Part shown: positions 1 to 8,163 of the stretch, one piece after another | Layout: each line of letters begins with the position of its first letter | Numbering within the stretch: position 1 is the first letter of the stretch | From: Nocardia carnea NBRC 14403 | GTDB lineage: Bacteria > Actinomycetota > Actinomycetes > Mycobacteriales > Mycobacteriaceae | Direction: 5' to 3' | DNA: 64,000 bases | NCBI RefSeq assembly: GCF_000308515.1 | Contig: NZ_BAFV01000058.1 | Coordinates: forward strand, 144,500 to 208,499 | Translations under genes and position numbers: made by a program | The notes under the pieces: generated by a model | What the model saw: the letters and a program-made list of their open reading frames with translations, nothing else | Told to the model about the DNA's origin: nothing | The model's database searches: none

Positions 1-13
1 CGCCCGCGAGCGG

Positions 14-1849
14 ATGATGCACGGGATGCCGGTGGGAGAGCTGATCAAACGAGGCCTGGCGCGGGCCCTCGGGGGCGATGTTGTTCCGGGCCTGCTCGCG
101 TTGTTCGCCGAGGATCCCGCAGTAGCCGTCCGCGAACTCACGAACGCGGGAATCACCGTGACCAAAGAAGGTCTCGGCGCGATCCTCAACGCGGTAGAGG
201 AGCAGCGCATCCTGAACAACCGCGTGAGCGCCTTTCCCCCGGGGGCGACCGCCCGGACGCTCACCGACGATTGGGAACGTTCACTCCTGCAAACCTACGA
301 CAGCATTCGTGCGACCGCGGCACGACTGCAACAGACCGCCGAGGCGTACCCGGACAATCCGGCACTCCAGGAACTGGCCGCGACGTGGGCCGACCGGGCC
401 GCCACGATAGAGCGGCAACCGTGGCACCAGGTGGACGACGTTGTGTCGGAGATCGAACAAGCAGCCGAGGAAGACGATTATGCGGAGTCGGTGATCCGGC
501 TCGGCGCCTCCAATGTCATCGAGGTGATCACTGCTCGCCCTGGGGAACTACCGCCCCGTCGCGAAATCGTGGAGATACTGCCGAACCTCCCTGGCTCCGG
601 CACCTATCTGAAACCGAACCCCGACCAGTACGCCGATGCGTCGAGCTACCTCCTGTACGACCCGGCCGATCCCGAGTCACTACGCCCGATACTCACTGCC
701 TGGTTCGCGCAATGGCACGGTTCTCCATTCAGTGAGATGCTCGTTCGTTCCCGCGGCTCGGATGTAGCGGTATCCGAGGGCAGCGCGATGGCGAACCGGG
801 CCGCGGCCAGCCGTAGCGAGGACGGATCCGGTATCGGAGATATGCCGTACGTGGCGGCCGGTGCAATCAACGGTCTCGGCCAGGCCTGGGTGGACCGCCA
901 GTTCGCCGACAAGGAAACCCAGACCGACCGTCGCTATCAAGCGCTGATGCACCGTGACATAGTCACGCCCCCCAAACCGCTCGAACTGCTGATGCATCGG
1001 TTCAGATGGGAGAAGGAAAGGATATTCCTGGAAATTGTCACCGCCCTTGCCACCGCTGCCGATTCGACCGGCGGTACCGGGTTCGACGATATGATTCCCA
1101 TAATCGACGGCCTCCGACGCGCGCTGGACGGCACCACCGAGGATCCCACCGAGCGGAGAAAGCCACGCGCGCCGCGCGGAATCGTACGAGAGGGCACGGC
1201 GGACCCCTCCCTGCAGCCGCGACCGGACAACTTTCCGGGTCGCGCGGCCTGGCAGCAGGAGATACTCGGCTTCGCCGGTCACAGCGTGGAAAAGCTGGCC
1301 GCGCAGCTGGAAGTACCGGTCGAGGAGGCACGCACAATACTCGAGGATGCGATGTCGCGGACCCGCCTGCTCACCGAACAGGAAGTGGACGAGGCCGAAA
1401 TACCGTTGGCCGAGAATCAGCAGGACCGGCGCAGGCCCCATCTGGGACGCCCGCTCATCGACTGGTCGACGACAACGATCTGGATGGCACCGCAGCGGAC
1501 CGACATCATGGCCACAGCGTGGCTGCGGCAGGTACTGCGCCTACGACTCGGGTCGCCGGTGGACGAGCTGACGCAGACCGAAGCCACTGCTACAGACGTG
1601 GCAATTCGGCGTGAGCAGGGCATCACCGACCAGCTGCGGCCGTGCCTTGCCCACATCATCGAGCTGTTCGGTGACGAAGTATCGCAGGCTCTGCGCGCCG
1701 ATCTCGAGGCGTCCTCCGGACCGGAGACCGAGGAGCGAATTCGGGCACGGCTGGACGAACTGGCGGATTACGCTGCCTCGTTCGAGCTGGACACAACGGC
1801 GGGCCGACCGCCGTTGGAGCTGGATCTGTGGACTACCGAACGAGACTAG
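14..1849 (+). CDS. hypothetical protein, possibly 5'-truncated by the window edge
   Basis: I do not recognise this 611-residue protein. It looks soluble: no signal peptide or membrane segment is visible. It is helix-rich and acidic, with a stretch near residues 420-450 (GHSVEKLAAQLEVPVEEA) that could be a small helix-turn-helix-like bundle, and a basic Arg/Pro linker near residues 380-410. The reading frame stays open to the first base of the window, so the ATG used here (the first of two adjacent ATGs) may be internal and the gene may begin outside. No functional motif supports a catalytic role. The next feature is a tRNA gene on the other strand about 190 bp downstream, so there is no operon partner in view. 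Coding is supported by length and typical high-GC codon use. Confidence 0.6.
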   Translation: MMHGMPVGELIKRGLARALGGDVVPGLLALFAEDPAVAVRELTNAGITVTKEGLGAILNAVEEQRILNNRVSAFPPGATARTLTDDWERSLLQTYDSIRATAARLQQTAEAYPDNPALQELAATWADRAATIERQPWHQVDDVVSEIEQAAEEDDYAESVIRLGASNVIEVITARPGELPPRREIVEILPNLPGSGTYLKPNPDQYADASSYLLYDPADPESLRPILTAWFAQWHGSPFSEMLVRSRGSDVAVSEGSAMANRAAASRSEDGSGIGDMPYVAAGAINGLGQAWVDRQFADKETQTDRRYQALMHRDIVTPPKPLELLMHRFRWEKERIFLEIVTALATAADSTGGTGFDDMIPIIDGLRRALDGTTEDPTERRKPRAPRGIVREGTADPSLQPRPDNFPGRAAWQQEILGFAGHSVEKLAAQLEVPVEEARTILEDAMSRTRLLTEQEVDEAEIPLAENQQDRRRPHLGRPLIDWSTTTIWMAPQRTDIMATAWLRQVLRLRLGSPVDELTQTEATATDVAIRREQGITDQLRPCLAHIIELFGDEVSQALRADLEASSGPETEERIRARLDELADYAASFELDTTAGRPPLELDLWTTERD

Positions 1850-2035
1850 CGACGCGGATCTCAGCAGCCGACCGCGGACACGCCGAGTACCCCTGACCGC
1901 ATCGACACCAGGCCCGAGAAATCTCGAGGACCAAGCCTGAACTAGCCACTGAGCTCGGAAACCGAACGGAAGCGTGAGCACCGCCTCTACGTGCGATCAA
2001 TGCGGACCCTGGTTCGAGACCACTCTCGAACCGAA

Positions 2036-2111
2036 TGGTGGAGCTAGGGAGAATCGAACTCCCGACCTTCTCGATGCGAACGAGACGCGCTACCAACTGC
2101 GCTATAGCCCC
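2036..2111 (-). tRNA. tRNA-Ala (anticodon CGC)
   Basis: Read on the minus strand, the 76 nt fold into a complete cloverleaf. A 7-bp acceptor stem (GGGGCTA with TAGCTCC) includes the G3:U70 wobble pair that marks alanine tRNAs. The D arm stem is GCGC/GCGC around AGTTGGTA, the anticodon stem is TCTCG/CGAGA with loop TTCGCAT, and the T arm is GGGAG-TTCGATT-CTCCC. The CCA end is encoded. The loop gives anticodon CGC, which reads the GCG alanine codon common in this GC-rich genome. It lies downstream of glpR on the same strand, separated by about 120 bp. Confidence 0.95.
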
Positions 2112-2233
2112 ATACGGCTCCGTGAACCGCGCTGTGCCACTCTAGCAAACCAGGTGACATTACACCGAATCGAGGTGCTGACCTGCGATTACTCAGAGCC
2201 GGGGGCAGACCGGACAGTACTATCCGATCCCGT

Positions 2234-3259
2234 TCACGCCCCCGCAGCGCGGCGGATATCGCCGCCGCTGGCACGGTGACGCACCGTCCGGGCGATGGTG
2301 GCGTCATAGGCGTCCAGATGCTCGAAGGCGGGGTCTTCGTCGTCCGGTTCGAGCAGATGTGAGCGACGCCGCAGGGCGCGGGCGGTATCGCGGTCCATAC
2401 CGGGCCGGGCGGCCGCCGAGGCGTCGAACTCCTCGGTCTCGTCCGGCTCACCGTCGAGGTCCCGGGCGCGGTCGGCCAGCCGGGCGCTCCGGCGGCGCCG
2501 GATCTCCTGTTCTATCCGCACCTGCTTACGCAGGTATCCGAGATAGGTGACCAACGACAGCAGCGCGCCGCCGCATCCCCACCAGAAAAGCGGGCCGATG
2601 GCCACGGCGAGACCGCCGCAGAGCACCGCGCCGAGGATGAGGGCGACCACGGCGCGCTGCCGGAAGGTGTAGCGGGCGGCGCGCGCAATGGCGTCGGCTT
2701 CGGGGTCGTAGCCGCCCCGTCCGCGCCGGGACGGGACGAAATCTCCCTCGTCACCGGGGTCTTCGGGTGCGGGCGTACGCCGGGTGCCGGCGCGGACCGG
2801 CGGAATCCGGGCGGGCGCGGTATCCATCACGTCTCCGCCGAACGGTTCGGTTTCCGCGGCGGTATCGCCGGTGGGCTCCGCTTCCCCGTCGTCTTCGGAG
2901 TCCGGGTGATCCTCGGATTCCTCCGGGGTTTCGATATCGTCGACGATATCGGCCGGCTCGTCGCCGGGGTCGGCATGCGATAGTTTCTCGTCAGCCTCGG
3001 TGACGGTCTCCTCGGCTGTTGTGGTCATGCGATCCTCCGGATCGTTGCCGTGGTGACGCTTTCGATAGGGCCGGCCGGACCGCTTCTTGCGGACATACCC
3101 ACTTCTCTTGCGCCGTTTGGAATCTCCACGATGCAGTACCCGCGTAGCCAGCGCGGTATCCGTTGTCCGGCGGATTCGCGGATGCCGGTCGGCCAGGATA
3201 GGGAACAGGACGAAGACCCACACCACGACCAGGCCGATCCACAGGATCGAGTTCGCCAT
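2234..3259 (-). CDS. glpR: divisome membrane protein SepX/GlpR (gephyrin-like protein receptor)
   Basis: Membrane receptor for the gephyrin-like protein Glp at the actinobacterial divisome (family knowledge from Corynebacterium and Streptomyces). The protein opens with a characteristic N-terminal membrane helix, MANSILWIGLVVVWVFVLFP, then a basic stretch rich in Arg and Lys. A long acidic, Pro-rich disordered region (about residues 80-190) follows, then a second hydrophobic pair at about residues 205-245 and an Arg-rich cytoplasmic tail. I chose the ATG at 3259 because the helix starts directly after it; the frame continues 16 codons upstream without family character. It is the last gene of the galU-glp-rimJ-glpR group, matching the Rv0993-Rv0996 order. 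Its likely ligand, Glp, is encoded two genes upstream. Identity is confident; the role is taken from homologues. Confidence 0.88.
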   Translation of the reverse strand: MANSILWIGLVVVWVFVLFPILADRHPRIRRTTDTALATRVLHRGDSKRRKRSGYVRKKRSGRPYRKRHHGNDPEDRMTTTAEETVTEADEKLSHADPGDEPADIVDDIETPEESEDHPDSEDDGEAEPTGDTAAETEPFGGDVMDTAPARIPPVRAGTRRTPAPEDPGDEGDFVPSRRGRGGYDPEADAIARAARYTFRQRAVVALILGAVLCGGLAVAIGPLFWWGCGGALLSLVTYLGYLRKQVRIEQEIRRRRSARLADRARDLDGEPDETEEFDASAAARPGMDRDTARALRRRSHLLEPDDEDPAFEHLDAYDATIARTVRHRASGGDIRRAAGA

Positions 3260-3518
3260 CGTCGTCAGCACCTCCGTCCGCACGGTCAACGTCGCAGCCC
3301 ACGCCATGACCGGTGCGTCCCGACGCCGGAGTTCTTCCCCGCGGGCACGTCTCGCAGATCGTGGTACGAGCTTCCCGCCGATGGCGCGAGGCGCACCACC
3401 GACGTCCGTAGGTTAATTCCGAGTAGGGGTACAGCACGGCAGGCGCGCCGTGCACATACGCCACATGAGTCACATTTCCACCAGCGCGAGACCGAGCAGG
3501 CCCGTTCCCGGAGCCGGT

Positions 3519-4169
3519 TCAGCGCAGCGTCAACCGCCCTTCCCGGGCCAGCCGGTCGACCACCCTGCCGGACAATTCTTCCGCCGTCATGGCAACCAGC
3601 AGATGATCGCGCCAGGCGCCGTCCACATCGAGATACCTGCGCAGCAAACCTTCTTCGCGGAAGCCGACATTGCGCAGCACGGCCTGACTGGCCAGATTCT
3701 CCGGGCGCACCGTGGCCTCGACCCGATGCAACCCGACCGGGCCGAAACAGTGATCGAGCCCCAATGCCAGGGCCGCGGTCGCCACCCCCCGGCCACCCAG
3801 GTCCCGGGTGACCCAGTACCCGATCCACGCCGAACGCAGTGCGCCGCGCACGATATTGCCGACCGTGAGCTGGCCACCGAACGCGCCGTCCACCTCGATC
3901 ACCAGCGGGATCATCGCCCCGCGCCGGGCCTCGGCCTTCAGACTCGACCACAACGGCGGCCAGTTCGACGGATGATTACGCGCTTCCCAGGCGCCCCGTC
4001 CCGTCGGCTCCCACGGTTCCAGATGGTCGTGATCCCGTAACCGGATCCGGCTCCACGCCGCGGCATCCCGTAACCGCACCGGCCGGAGGGTGACCGCACC
4101 GGCCCCCACCCGCACCGGACCCAGATGCGCGGGCCACCCGGGATGCTGTGTAGCCCGGAATACGTTCAT
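3519..4169 (-). CDS. GNAT N-acetyltransferase, RimJ/RimL type
   Basis: Acetyl-CoA-dependent N-acetyltransferase of the RimJ family, which acetylates protein N-termini such as ribosomal proteins; the real substrate here is unknown. Visible family marks are the start of the fold at VTLRPVRLRDAAAWSRIR, the acetyl-CoA pyrophosphate loop DLGGRGVATAALALGLD, and the C-terminal motif VRPENLASQAVLRNVGFREEG. Length (216 residues) is normal. I chose the ATG at 4169, 11 bp from the glp stop; a GTG at 4178 in the same frame is an alternative adding three residues. The neighbour order (galU, moeA, rimJ, glpR) is the same as Rv0993-Rv0996 in M. tuberculosis, so this is the Rv0995 counterpart. It is probably co-transcribed with glp. 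Confidence 0.88.
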   Translation of the reverse strand: MNVFRATQHPGWPAHLGPVRVGAGAVTLRPVRLRDAAAWSRIRLRDHDHLEPWEPTGRGAWEARNHPSNWPPLWSSLKAEARRGAMIPLVIEVDGAFGGQLTVGNIVRGALRSAWIGYWVTRDLGGRGVATAALALGLDHCFGPVGLHRVEATVRPENLASQAVLRNVGFREEGLLRRYLDVDGAWRDHLLVAMTAEELSGRVVDRLAREGRLTLR

Positions 4170-4180
4170 GGACTCCACTT

Positions 4181-5440
4181 CTAGCCGCGCTGTGCCAGGA
4201 ACGCGACTCGAACCTTGTCACCGGTGCGAATTTCGGTGTCGTCGGGCTCGACCACGATCAAACTGTTGGCCTCCGACATCGCGGCCAGCAGATGCGACGA
4301 GCCCCCCGCAATATTGCCCAGTGGCTGCACCAGGTACTCACCGGTGGCCTCGTCGCGCATCAGCTGGGCCCGCAGATAGCCTTTGCGGCCGGCCATCGAC
4401 TGGATCGGGGTGATCGTGCGGGCCCGCACGATCCGGCGCATCGGCTGCCGCCGCCCCAGCGCGATCCGGATCAGCGGCCGCACCATGACCTCGAAAACCA
4501 CCAGGGCGCCCACCGGATTCGACGGCAGCAGGAAGGTCGGCACCTCGTCGCGGCCGAGCCGGCCGAATCCCTGAACAGAGCCCGGGTGCATCGCTACCCG
4601 CGCGATCTCCAGCTCGCCGAGACCTTCCAGCGCCTCACACACCTGGTCCGAGGCCCAGCCGCCGACCGCACCCGCGATCACCACCACCTCGGCACGCACC
4701 AGCTGGCCCTCGACCACATCGCGCAGCCGGCGTGGGTCGGCGTCGACGATCCCGACCCGGTTCACATCCGCGCCCGCATCCCGTGCGGCCGCGGCCAGCG
4801 CATAGGAGTTCACGTCGTACACCTGCCCGGGCGCGGGCAGCCGGTCGATATCGACCAGTTCTTCCCCGATGGAGATCACCGAGAGCCGCGGCCGCGGATG
4901 CACCAGCACCTTGTCCTGTCCCACCGCGGCCAGCAGCCCGACCTGGGCGGGCCCGATGATCGTGCCCGCCCGCACGGCCACATCGCCGGGTTGCACATCG
5001 TCACCGGCGCGGCGCACGTAATCGCCGGACCGCACCGGCTCGTACACCTTGAGCCGCCCCCGGCCGCCGTCGGTGAAATCCAGCGGTAGTACGGCGTCCG
5101 CGAGGGTGGGCAGCGGCGCTCCGGTGGCCACCCGGACCGTCTGCCGCGGCTGCAGCCGGATGGGCTGGCGCGAACCGGCGAGTACCTCACCGACCACGGG
5201 CAGGGTCAGATCGACCAGTTCCCCGTCCTCGTCACGGATATCGGCGCCGGCGGATGCCACATCCACACTGCGCACGGCGTATCCGTCGATCGCGGCCTGG
5301 TCGAACCCCGGCAGCGGCCGCTCGGTCACCACATCCTCGGCGCACAGCAGCCCCTGGGCCTCGGATATCGCGACCCGCACCGGTCGCGGCGCGACGGCCG
5401 CGGCCGTCACTTTGATCTGCTGATCCTCGACAGAGCGCAT
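4181..5440 (-). CDS. glp: gephyrin-like molybdotransferase Glp (MoeA family)
   Basis: MoeA/gephyrin-family protein of 419 residues. MoeA proteins insert molybdate into adenylylated molybdopterin; the actinobacterial paralogue next to glpR instead binds FtsZ and the GlpR receptor at the septum (known in Corynebacterium). All MoeA sections are present: domain I with PLPGFDQAAIDGYAVRS, domain II, the MPT-binding fold with SIGEELV, and domain IV. The usual MoeA motif SGGVSxGxxD reads AGAVGGWASD here, and the GLPGNPVSA motif reads LLPSNPVGA. This drift fits a structural role better than catalysis, though activity cannot be excluded. The start at 5440 lies 9 nt after a GGGAAGGG-like ribosome site. 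The gene follows galU by 37 bp and is very likely co-transcribed with it. Confidence 0.88.
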   Translation of the reverse strand: MRSVEDQQIKVTAAAVAPRPVRVAISEAQGLLCAEDVVTERPLPGFDQAAIDGYAVRSVDVASAGADIRDEDGELVDLTLPVVGEVLAGSRQPIRLQPRQTVRVATGAPLPTLADAVLPLDFTDGGRGRLKVYEPVRSGDYVRRAGDDVQPGDVAVRAGTIIGPAQVGLLAAVGQDKVLVHPRPRLSVISIGEELVDIDRLPAPGQVYDVNSYALAAAARDAGADVNRVGIVDADPRRLRDVVEGQLVRAEVVVIAGAVGGWASDQVCEALEGLGELEIARVAMHPGSVQGFGRLGRDEVPTFLLPSNPVGALVVFEVMVRPLIRIALGRRQPMRRIVRARTITPIQSMAGRKGYLRAQLMRDEATGEYLVQPLGNIAGGSSHLLAAMSEANSLIVVEPDDTEIRTGDKVRVAFLAQRG

Positions 5441-5477
5441 CCAGCCCTTCCCGATGTCCTCGCCGGCGCAGGCGATC

Positions 5478-6443
5478 TCATTCGTCCACGGTGAGTTGCG
5501 GGTCCCAGTCCGGACTCAGCCGGTGCTGGAGCCACTCGCGTAGCGCCGGACCGTATTCGTCACGCTCCAGCGCGAAATCCACCGCAGCACGAAGATAGCC
5601 GCCCGGGTTACCCAGGTCGTGGCGCGACCCACGGTGGACAACCACATGTACCGGATGTCCTTCGTCGATCAGCAGCGAAATCGCGTCGGTGAGTTGTAGT
5701 TCCCCACCGGCGCCCGGGCCGATCCGGCGCAATGCGCCGAAGATCGCACGGTCGAGCAGATAACGGCCGGCGGCGGTGTAGGTCGACGGGGCCTCGTCCA
5801 GGCTCGGCTTCTCGACCATGCCCTTGACCCGCATCACGTTCGGGTTGACGGCGTCGGGCACCGGCGCCACATCGAAAACGCCGTACGCGCTGACCTGATC
5901 CTTCGGGACATCGATAGCGCACAGGACGGATCCACCGCGTTTACGCCGGACCCGGTTCATCACATCCAGCACCCCGCACGGCAGGACCAGATCGTCGGGC
6001 AACAGCACCGCGATGGTCTCCTCATCGGGGTCCAGCACCGCTTCGGCCTGGGCCACCGCATGGCCGAGCCCGAGCGGTTCCTCCTGCACGACGGAGGTGA
6101 CATCGAGCAGCCCCGGCGCCTTGCGCACCTTCTCCAGCAGCTGGAACTTCCCGCGCTCGGCAAGGGTGCTCTCCAGCACCAGATCCTGCACGAAATGCGC
6201 GGTGACCCCGTCCTTACCGGGCGAGGTCACGATAACCAGCCGCTCGGCACCGGATCCGGCCGCCTCACTGGCCACCAGTTCGATGCCCGGGGTGTCGACC
6301 ACCGGCAGCAATTCCTTGGGAACGGTTTTGGTGGCGGGGAGGAATCGTGTCCCCAGCCCGGCCGCAGGTACGACGGCCGTCCGGAATTCCGGTTTCGACG
6401 GGTGTGCTTCCCCGCTCCCCTGCACTGCGGCCTCTGCTGTCAT
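5478..6443 (-). CDS. galU: UTP--glucose-1-phosphate uridylyltransferase GalU
   Basis: Makes UDP-glucose from UTP and glucose-1-phosphate, a precursor for cell-wall galactan, trehalose and glycolipids. The nucleotidyltransferase signature PAAGLGTRFLPATKTVPKE stands near residues 26-45, followed by the substrate motifs QEEPLGLGHAV, VLLPDDLVL and GMVEKPS. Length (321 residues) is normal for the family. I preferred the ATG at 6443; a GTG two codons upstream is possible. It leads the leftward galU-glp-rimJ-glpR group and faces the 5-formyl-THF cyclo-ligase gene across a 241-bp divergent promoter region, the same arrangement as Rv0993/Rv0992c. No specific operator was seen in that gap. Confidence 0.95.
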   Translation of the reverse strand: MTAEAAVQGSGEAHPSKPEFRTAVVPAAGLGTRFLPATKTVPKELLPVVDTPGIELVASEAAGSGAERLVIVTSPGKDGVTAHFVQDLVLESTLAERGKFQLLEKVRKAPGLLDVTSVVQEEPLGLGHAVAQAEAVLDPDEETIAVLLPDDLVLPCGVLDVMNRVRRKRGGSVLCAIDVPKDQVSAYGVFDVAPVPDAVNPNVMRVKGMVEKPSLDEAPSTYTAAGRYLLDRAIFGALRRIGPGAGGELQLTDAISLLIDEGHPVHVVVHRGSRHDLGNPGGYLRAAVDFALERDEYGPALREWLQHRLSPDWDPQLTVDE

Positions 6444-6684
6444 ATACACACCCTATCCACGGTGCTCCCCGTTCAAACGGCTGTCTATCTCGGCGCGCCT
6501 CCCGCACCCGGGTTTCGGCCGCTCGGCCTGTACGTTCAGCCCCGCAGCAGACGAGCAGGGGTCCGAATCGCGTGGACCGGTCCACGCTCGACCTGACGTG
6601 GCCGGCTGCGCCGAATCCTGATGGACCGGTGCCACTGCCGGACGTAATCGGCCGGCGCGGGACCGGGCGCATAGGGTTGTCGCC

Positions 6685-7272
6685 GTGCGGATGCCCGAGG
6701 AGATCGACAAGCAGGCCTGGCGGGCGACGATCCGCGCGAGGCGCCTGCAGGTCCCGGACTCGGTACGCGCCGCAGAGTCCGCCGCGCTCACAGCGGCGGC
6801 AGGCCGGCTGGGAACTGCCGACTGGGTATGCGCCTATGTTCCGGTCCGCGGGGAGCCCGGATCGGTGGCGATCGCCGAGGCGCTGCGGGCGGCCGGGAGC
6901 CGGGTACTACTGCCGGTGACCCGCGAAGCCGGTGCGCTGTACTGGGGCGAATTCACCGGCACGGACGCCCTGCGCCCCGCACGCTACGGCCTCCTCGAAC
7001 CGGACGGCCCCGTGCTGCCACCCGAAGCGGTCGCCACTGCCGAGCTGATCCTGGTTCCCGCCCTGGCGGTGGACCGGCGCGGCGTACGACTGGGACAGGG
7101 CGCCGGATACTACGACCGGACGCTCGGCCTGGCCGACCCCGCCGCCCGCCTGACGGTCGTGGTCCGCGACGACGAAGTAGTAGAGCACCTCCCCGAAGAA
7201 CCCCACGACATCCGCATCCCCTGGGCCCTCACCCCGACCGCCGGCCCCATCCCTCTGAGCACCCACCCCTGA
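6685..7272 (+). CDS. 5-formyltetrahydrofolate cyclo-ligase
   Basis: Converts 5-formyl-THF to 5,10-methenyl-THF with ATP, returning stored folate to the one-carbon pool. The family pattern is clear: an N-terminal basic helix beginning ARRLQ, the middle PVTREAGALYWGEF strand, and the signature VPALAVDRRGVRLGQGAGYY, where the glycine loop binds ATP and folate. At 195 residues it is of normal size. The start is either the GTG at 6685, used here, or the ATG two codons later; AGGG lies upstream of both. It is divergent from galU and sits upstream of fmdB, matching Rv0992c-Rv0991c, but here a 460-bp gap with its own operator separates it from fmdB, so the two need not be co-transcribed. Confidence 0.93.
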   Translation: MRMPEEIDKQAWRATIRARRLQVPDSVRAAESAALTAAAGRLGTADWVCAYVPVRGEPGSVAIAEALRAAGSRVLLPVTREAGALYWGEFTGTDALRPARYGLLEPDGPVLPPEAVATAELILVPALAVDRRGVRLGQGAGYYDRTLGLADPAARLTVVVRDDEVVEHLPEEPHDIRIPWALTPTAGPIPLSTHP

Positions 7273-7399
7273 CCACCTCTCAGGACTCCCACGGGCGGGG
7301 CCCGCCCCTGGTCTGGACTGACGGAGCGGGGGAGCGAAGCGGAGGAGCGGAGGAGGGAAGACCAGGGGTTAATAGGGCCCCGCCCTCGAGACGCGGAGC

Positions 7400-7423
7400 G
7401 TCTCCAAAATTGTCTCCAAAATT
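7400..7423. repeat. perfect 12-bp tandem duplication
   Basis: The unit GTCTCCAAAATT occurs twice back to back. It is AT-rich compared with its surroundings and lies between the inverted repeat downstream of the cyclo-ligase gene and the fmdB promoter region. No function is evident; two copies could be a replication slippage product. Confidence 0.8.
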
Positions 7424-7672
7424 ACAGCCCCCACCCTCTTCGGATTGTCTTCCCCAGATCAGACGTCCACCCCGTGACCAGGGAGTCGAGTCAACCGACA
7501 CCAGGAGTCACCCCGAGAGTTGACCAGGCATCGATCCGCGCATCCGCGCTATCCGAGGCGACGCCGACGACACATAGGGTGAAGACCAGGCTCACCGAGC
7601 CCCCGACCCGGCCGCTCACCTTGCCACCGAGACCCTCAGCACACCCGCGTACCTGCGGGAATCAATCCGCGA

Positions 7673-7708
7673 TTGGCACTGTTGGCACTGTGGCCTGTAG
7701 AGTGCTAA
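7673..7708 (+). promoter_or_regulatory. CIRCE-like HrcA operator upstream of fmdB
   Basis: The core at 7682-7708 reads TTGGCACTG, nine bases, GAGTGCTAA. The CIRCE consensus bound by HrcA is TTAGCACTC-N9-GAGTGCTAA, so the right arm is perfect, the spacer exact, and the left arm matches 7 of 9. The left arm is also tandemly duplicated (7673-7681 and 7682-7690). The element ends 24 bp before the fmdB start codon, a position suited to repression. Known: the M. tuberculosis homologue Rv0991c (Ruc) is reported to be under HrcA control, which agrees with this site. Confidence 0.8.
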
Positions 7709-7732
7709 TTCTCGAATACCGCGGAGGACCCA

Positions 7733-8047
7733 GTGCCAACCTATTCATACGCGTGCACCCAGTGCGACAACCGGTTCGATATCGTCCAGTCGTTCACCGA
7801 TGATGCACTCACGGTGTGCTCGGAGTGCTCCGGAGCGCTGCGCAAGCTGTTCAACTCGGTGGGCATCGTCTTCAAGGGCAGTGGCTTCTACCGGACCGAT
7901 AGCCGCAGCGGGGCATCGTCGGCCAGCGAACCGGCGAAATCGGACAGTTCGAGCTCGTCCGGCTCCTCGGATTCCGGCTCCGGCTCCGGCTCGAGCTCCT
8001 CCGGTTCCTCCGGCACCTCCTCGGCACCGGCCGCCGCCGCCAGCTGA
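7733..8047 (+). CDS. FmdB-family zinc-ribbon protein (Ruc-like redox-regulated chaperone)
   Basis: A small protein with an N-terminal zinc ribbon and a disordered tail. The ribbon has two CxxC pairs (CTQC at residues 8-11 and CSEC near 29-32) and the FmdB ending FKGSGFYRTD. The rest, about 45 residues, is almost only Ser, Gly and Ala. This layout matches M. tuberculosis Rv0991c (Ruc), a chaperone activated when oxidation releases zinc and joins the cysteines. That function is taken from the homologue. The start is a GTG at 7733, fixed by a strong ribosome site GGAGGA five bases upstream. The CIRCE-like operator directly upstream suggests induction by heat or protein-folding stress. The SAF-domain gene follows 116 bp later. 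Confidence 0.9.
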   Translation: MPTYSYACTQCDNRFDIVQSFTDDALTVCSECSGALRKLFNSVGIVFKGSGFYRTDSRSGASSASEPAKSDSSSSSGSSDSGSGSGSSSSGSSGTSSAPAAAAS

Positions 8048-8163
8048 GCGATAACCCGGCACCGAGATCGGTGCCCGCGCGCTGATTCATCCACAGCCCG
8101 CATGTTGTCCACAATCAATCCACGGCCGAGCCGAGGCGGGGTTTCCGCCCATACGCTCGGCCT

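Larger units (their letters stand above)
7273..7732. other. intergenic region with inverted repeats, a tandem duplication and the fmdB control region
   Basis: No credible gene is present. Just after the cyclo-ligase stop there is a GC-rich palindrome (GGGCGGGGCCCGCCC, 7292-7306), and a 10-bp perfect inverted repeat CCCCTGGTCT (7305-7314) pairs with AGACCAGGGG (7359-7368) around a purine-rich loop. This is probably a terminator-like structure. A 12-bp perfect tandem duplication follows at 7400-7423. The right end carries the CIRCE-like operator and the ribosome site GCGGAGGA (7721-7728) of fmdB. Confidence 0.6.

Noticed and set aside
3050..3811. 253-codon plus-strand frame over glpR and the acetyltransferase
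   Set aside because: Spans two genes on the opposite strand and has no protein character.
4292..5089. 265-codon plus-strand frame over glp
   Set aside because: His/Arg/Pro-rich antisense translation; glp on the other strand has clear motifs.
7305..7368. Insertion sequence ends
   Set aside because: The inverted repeat has only 44 bp inside and no transposase; no target-site duplication is visible.
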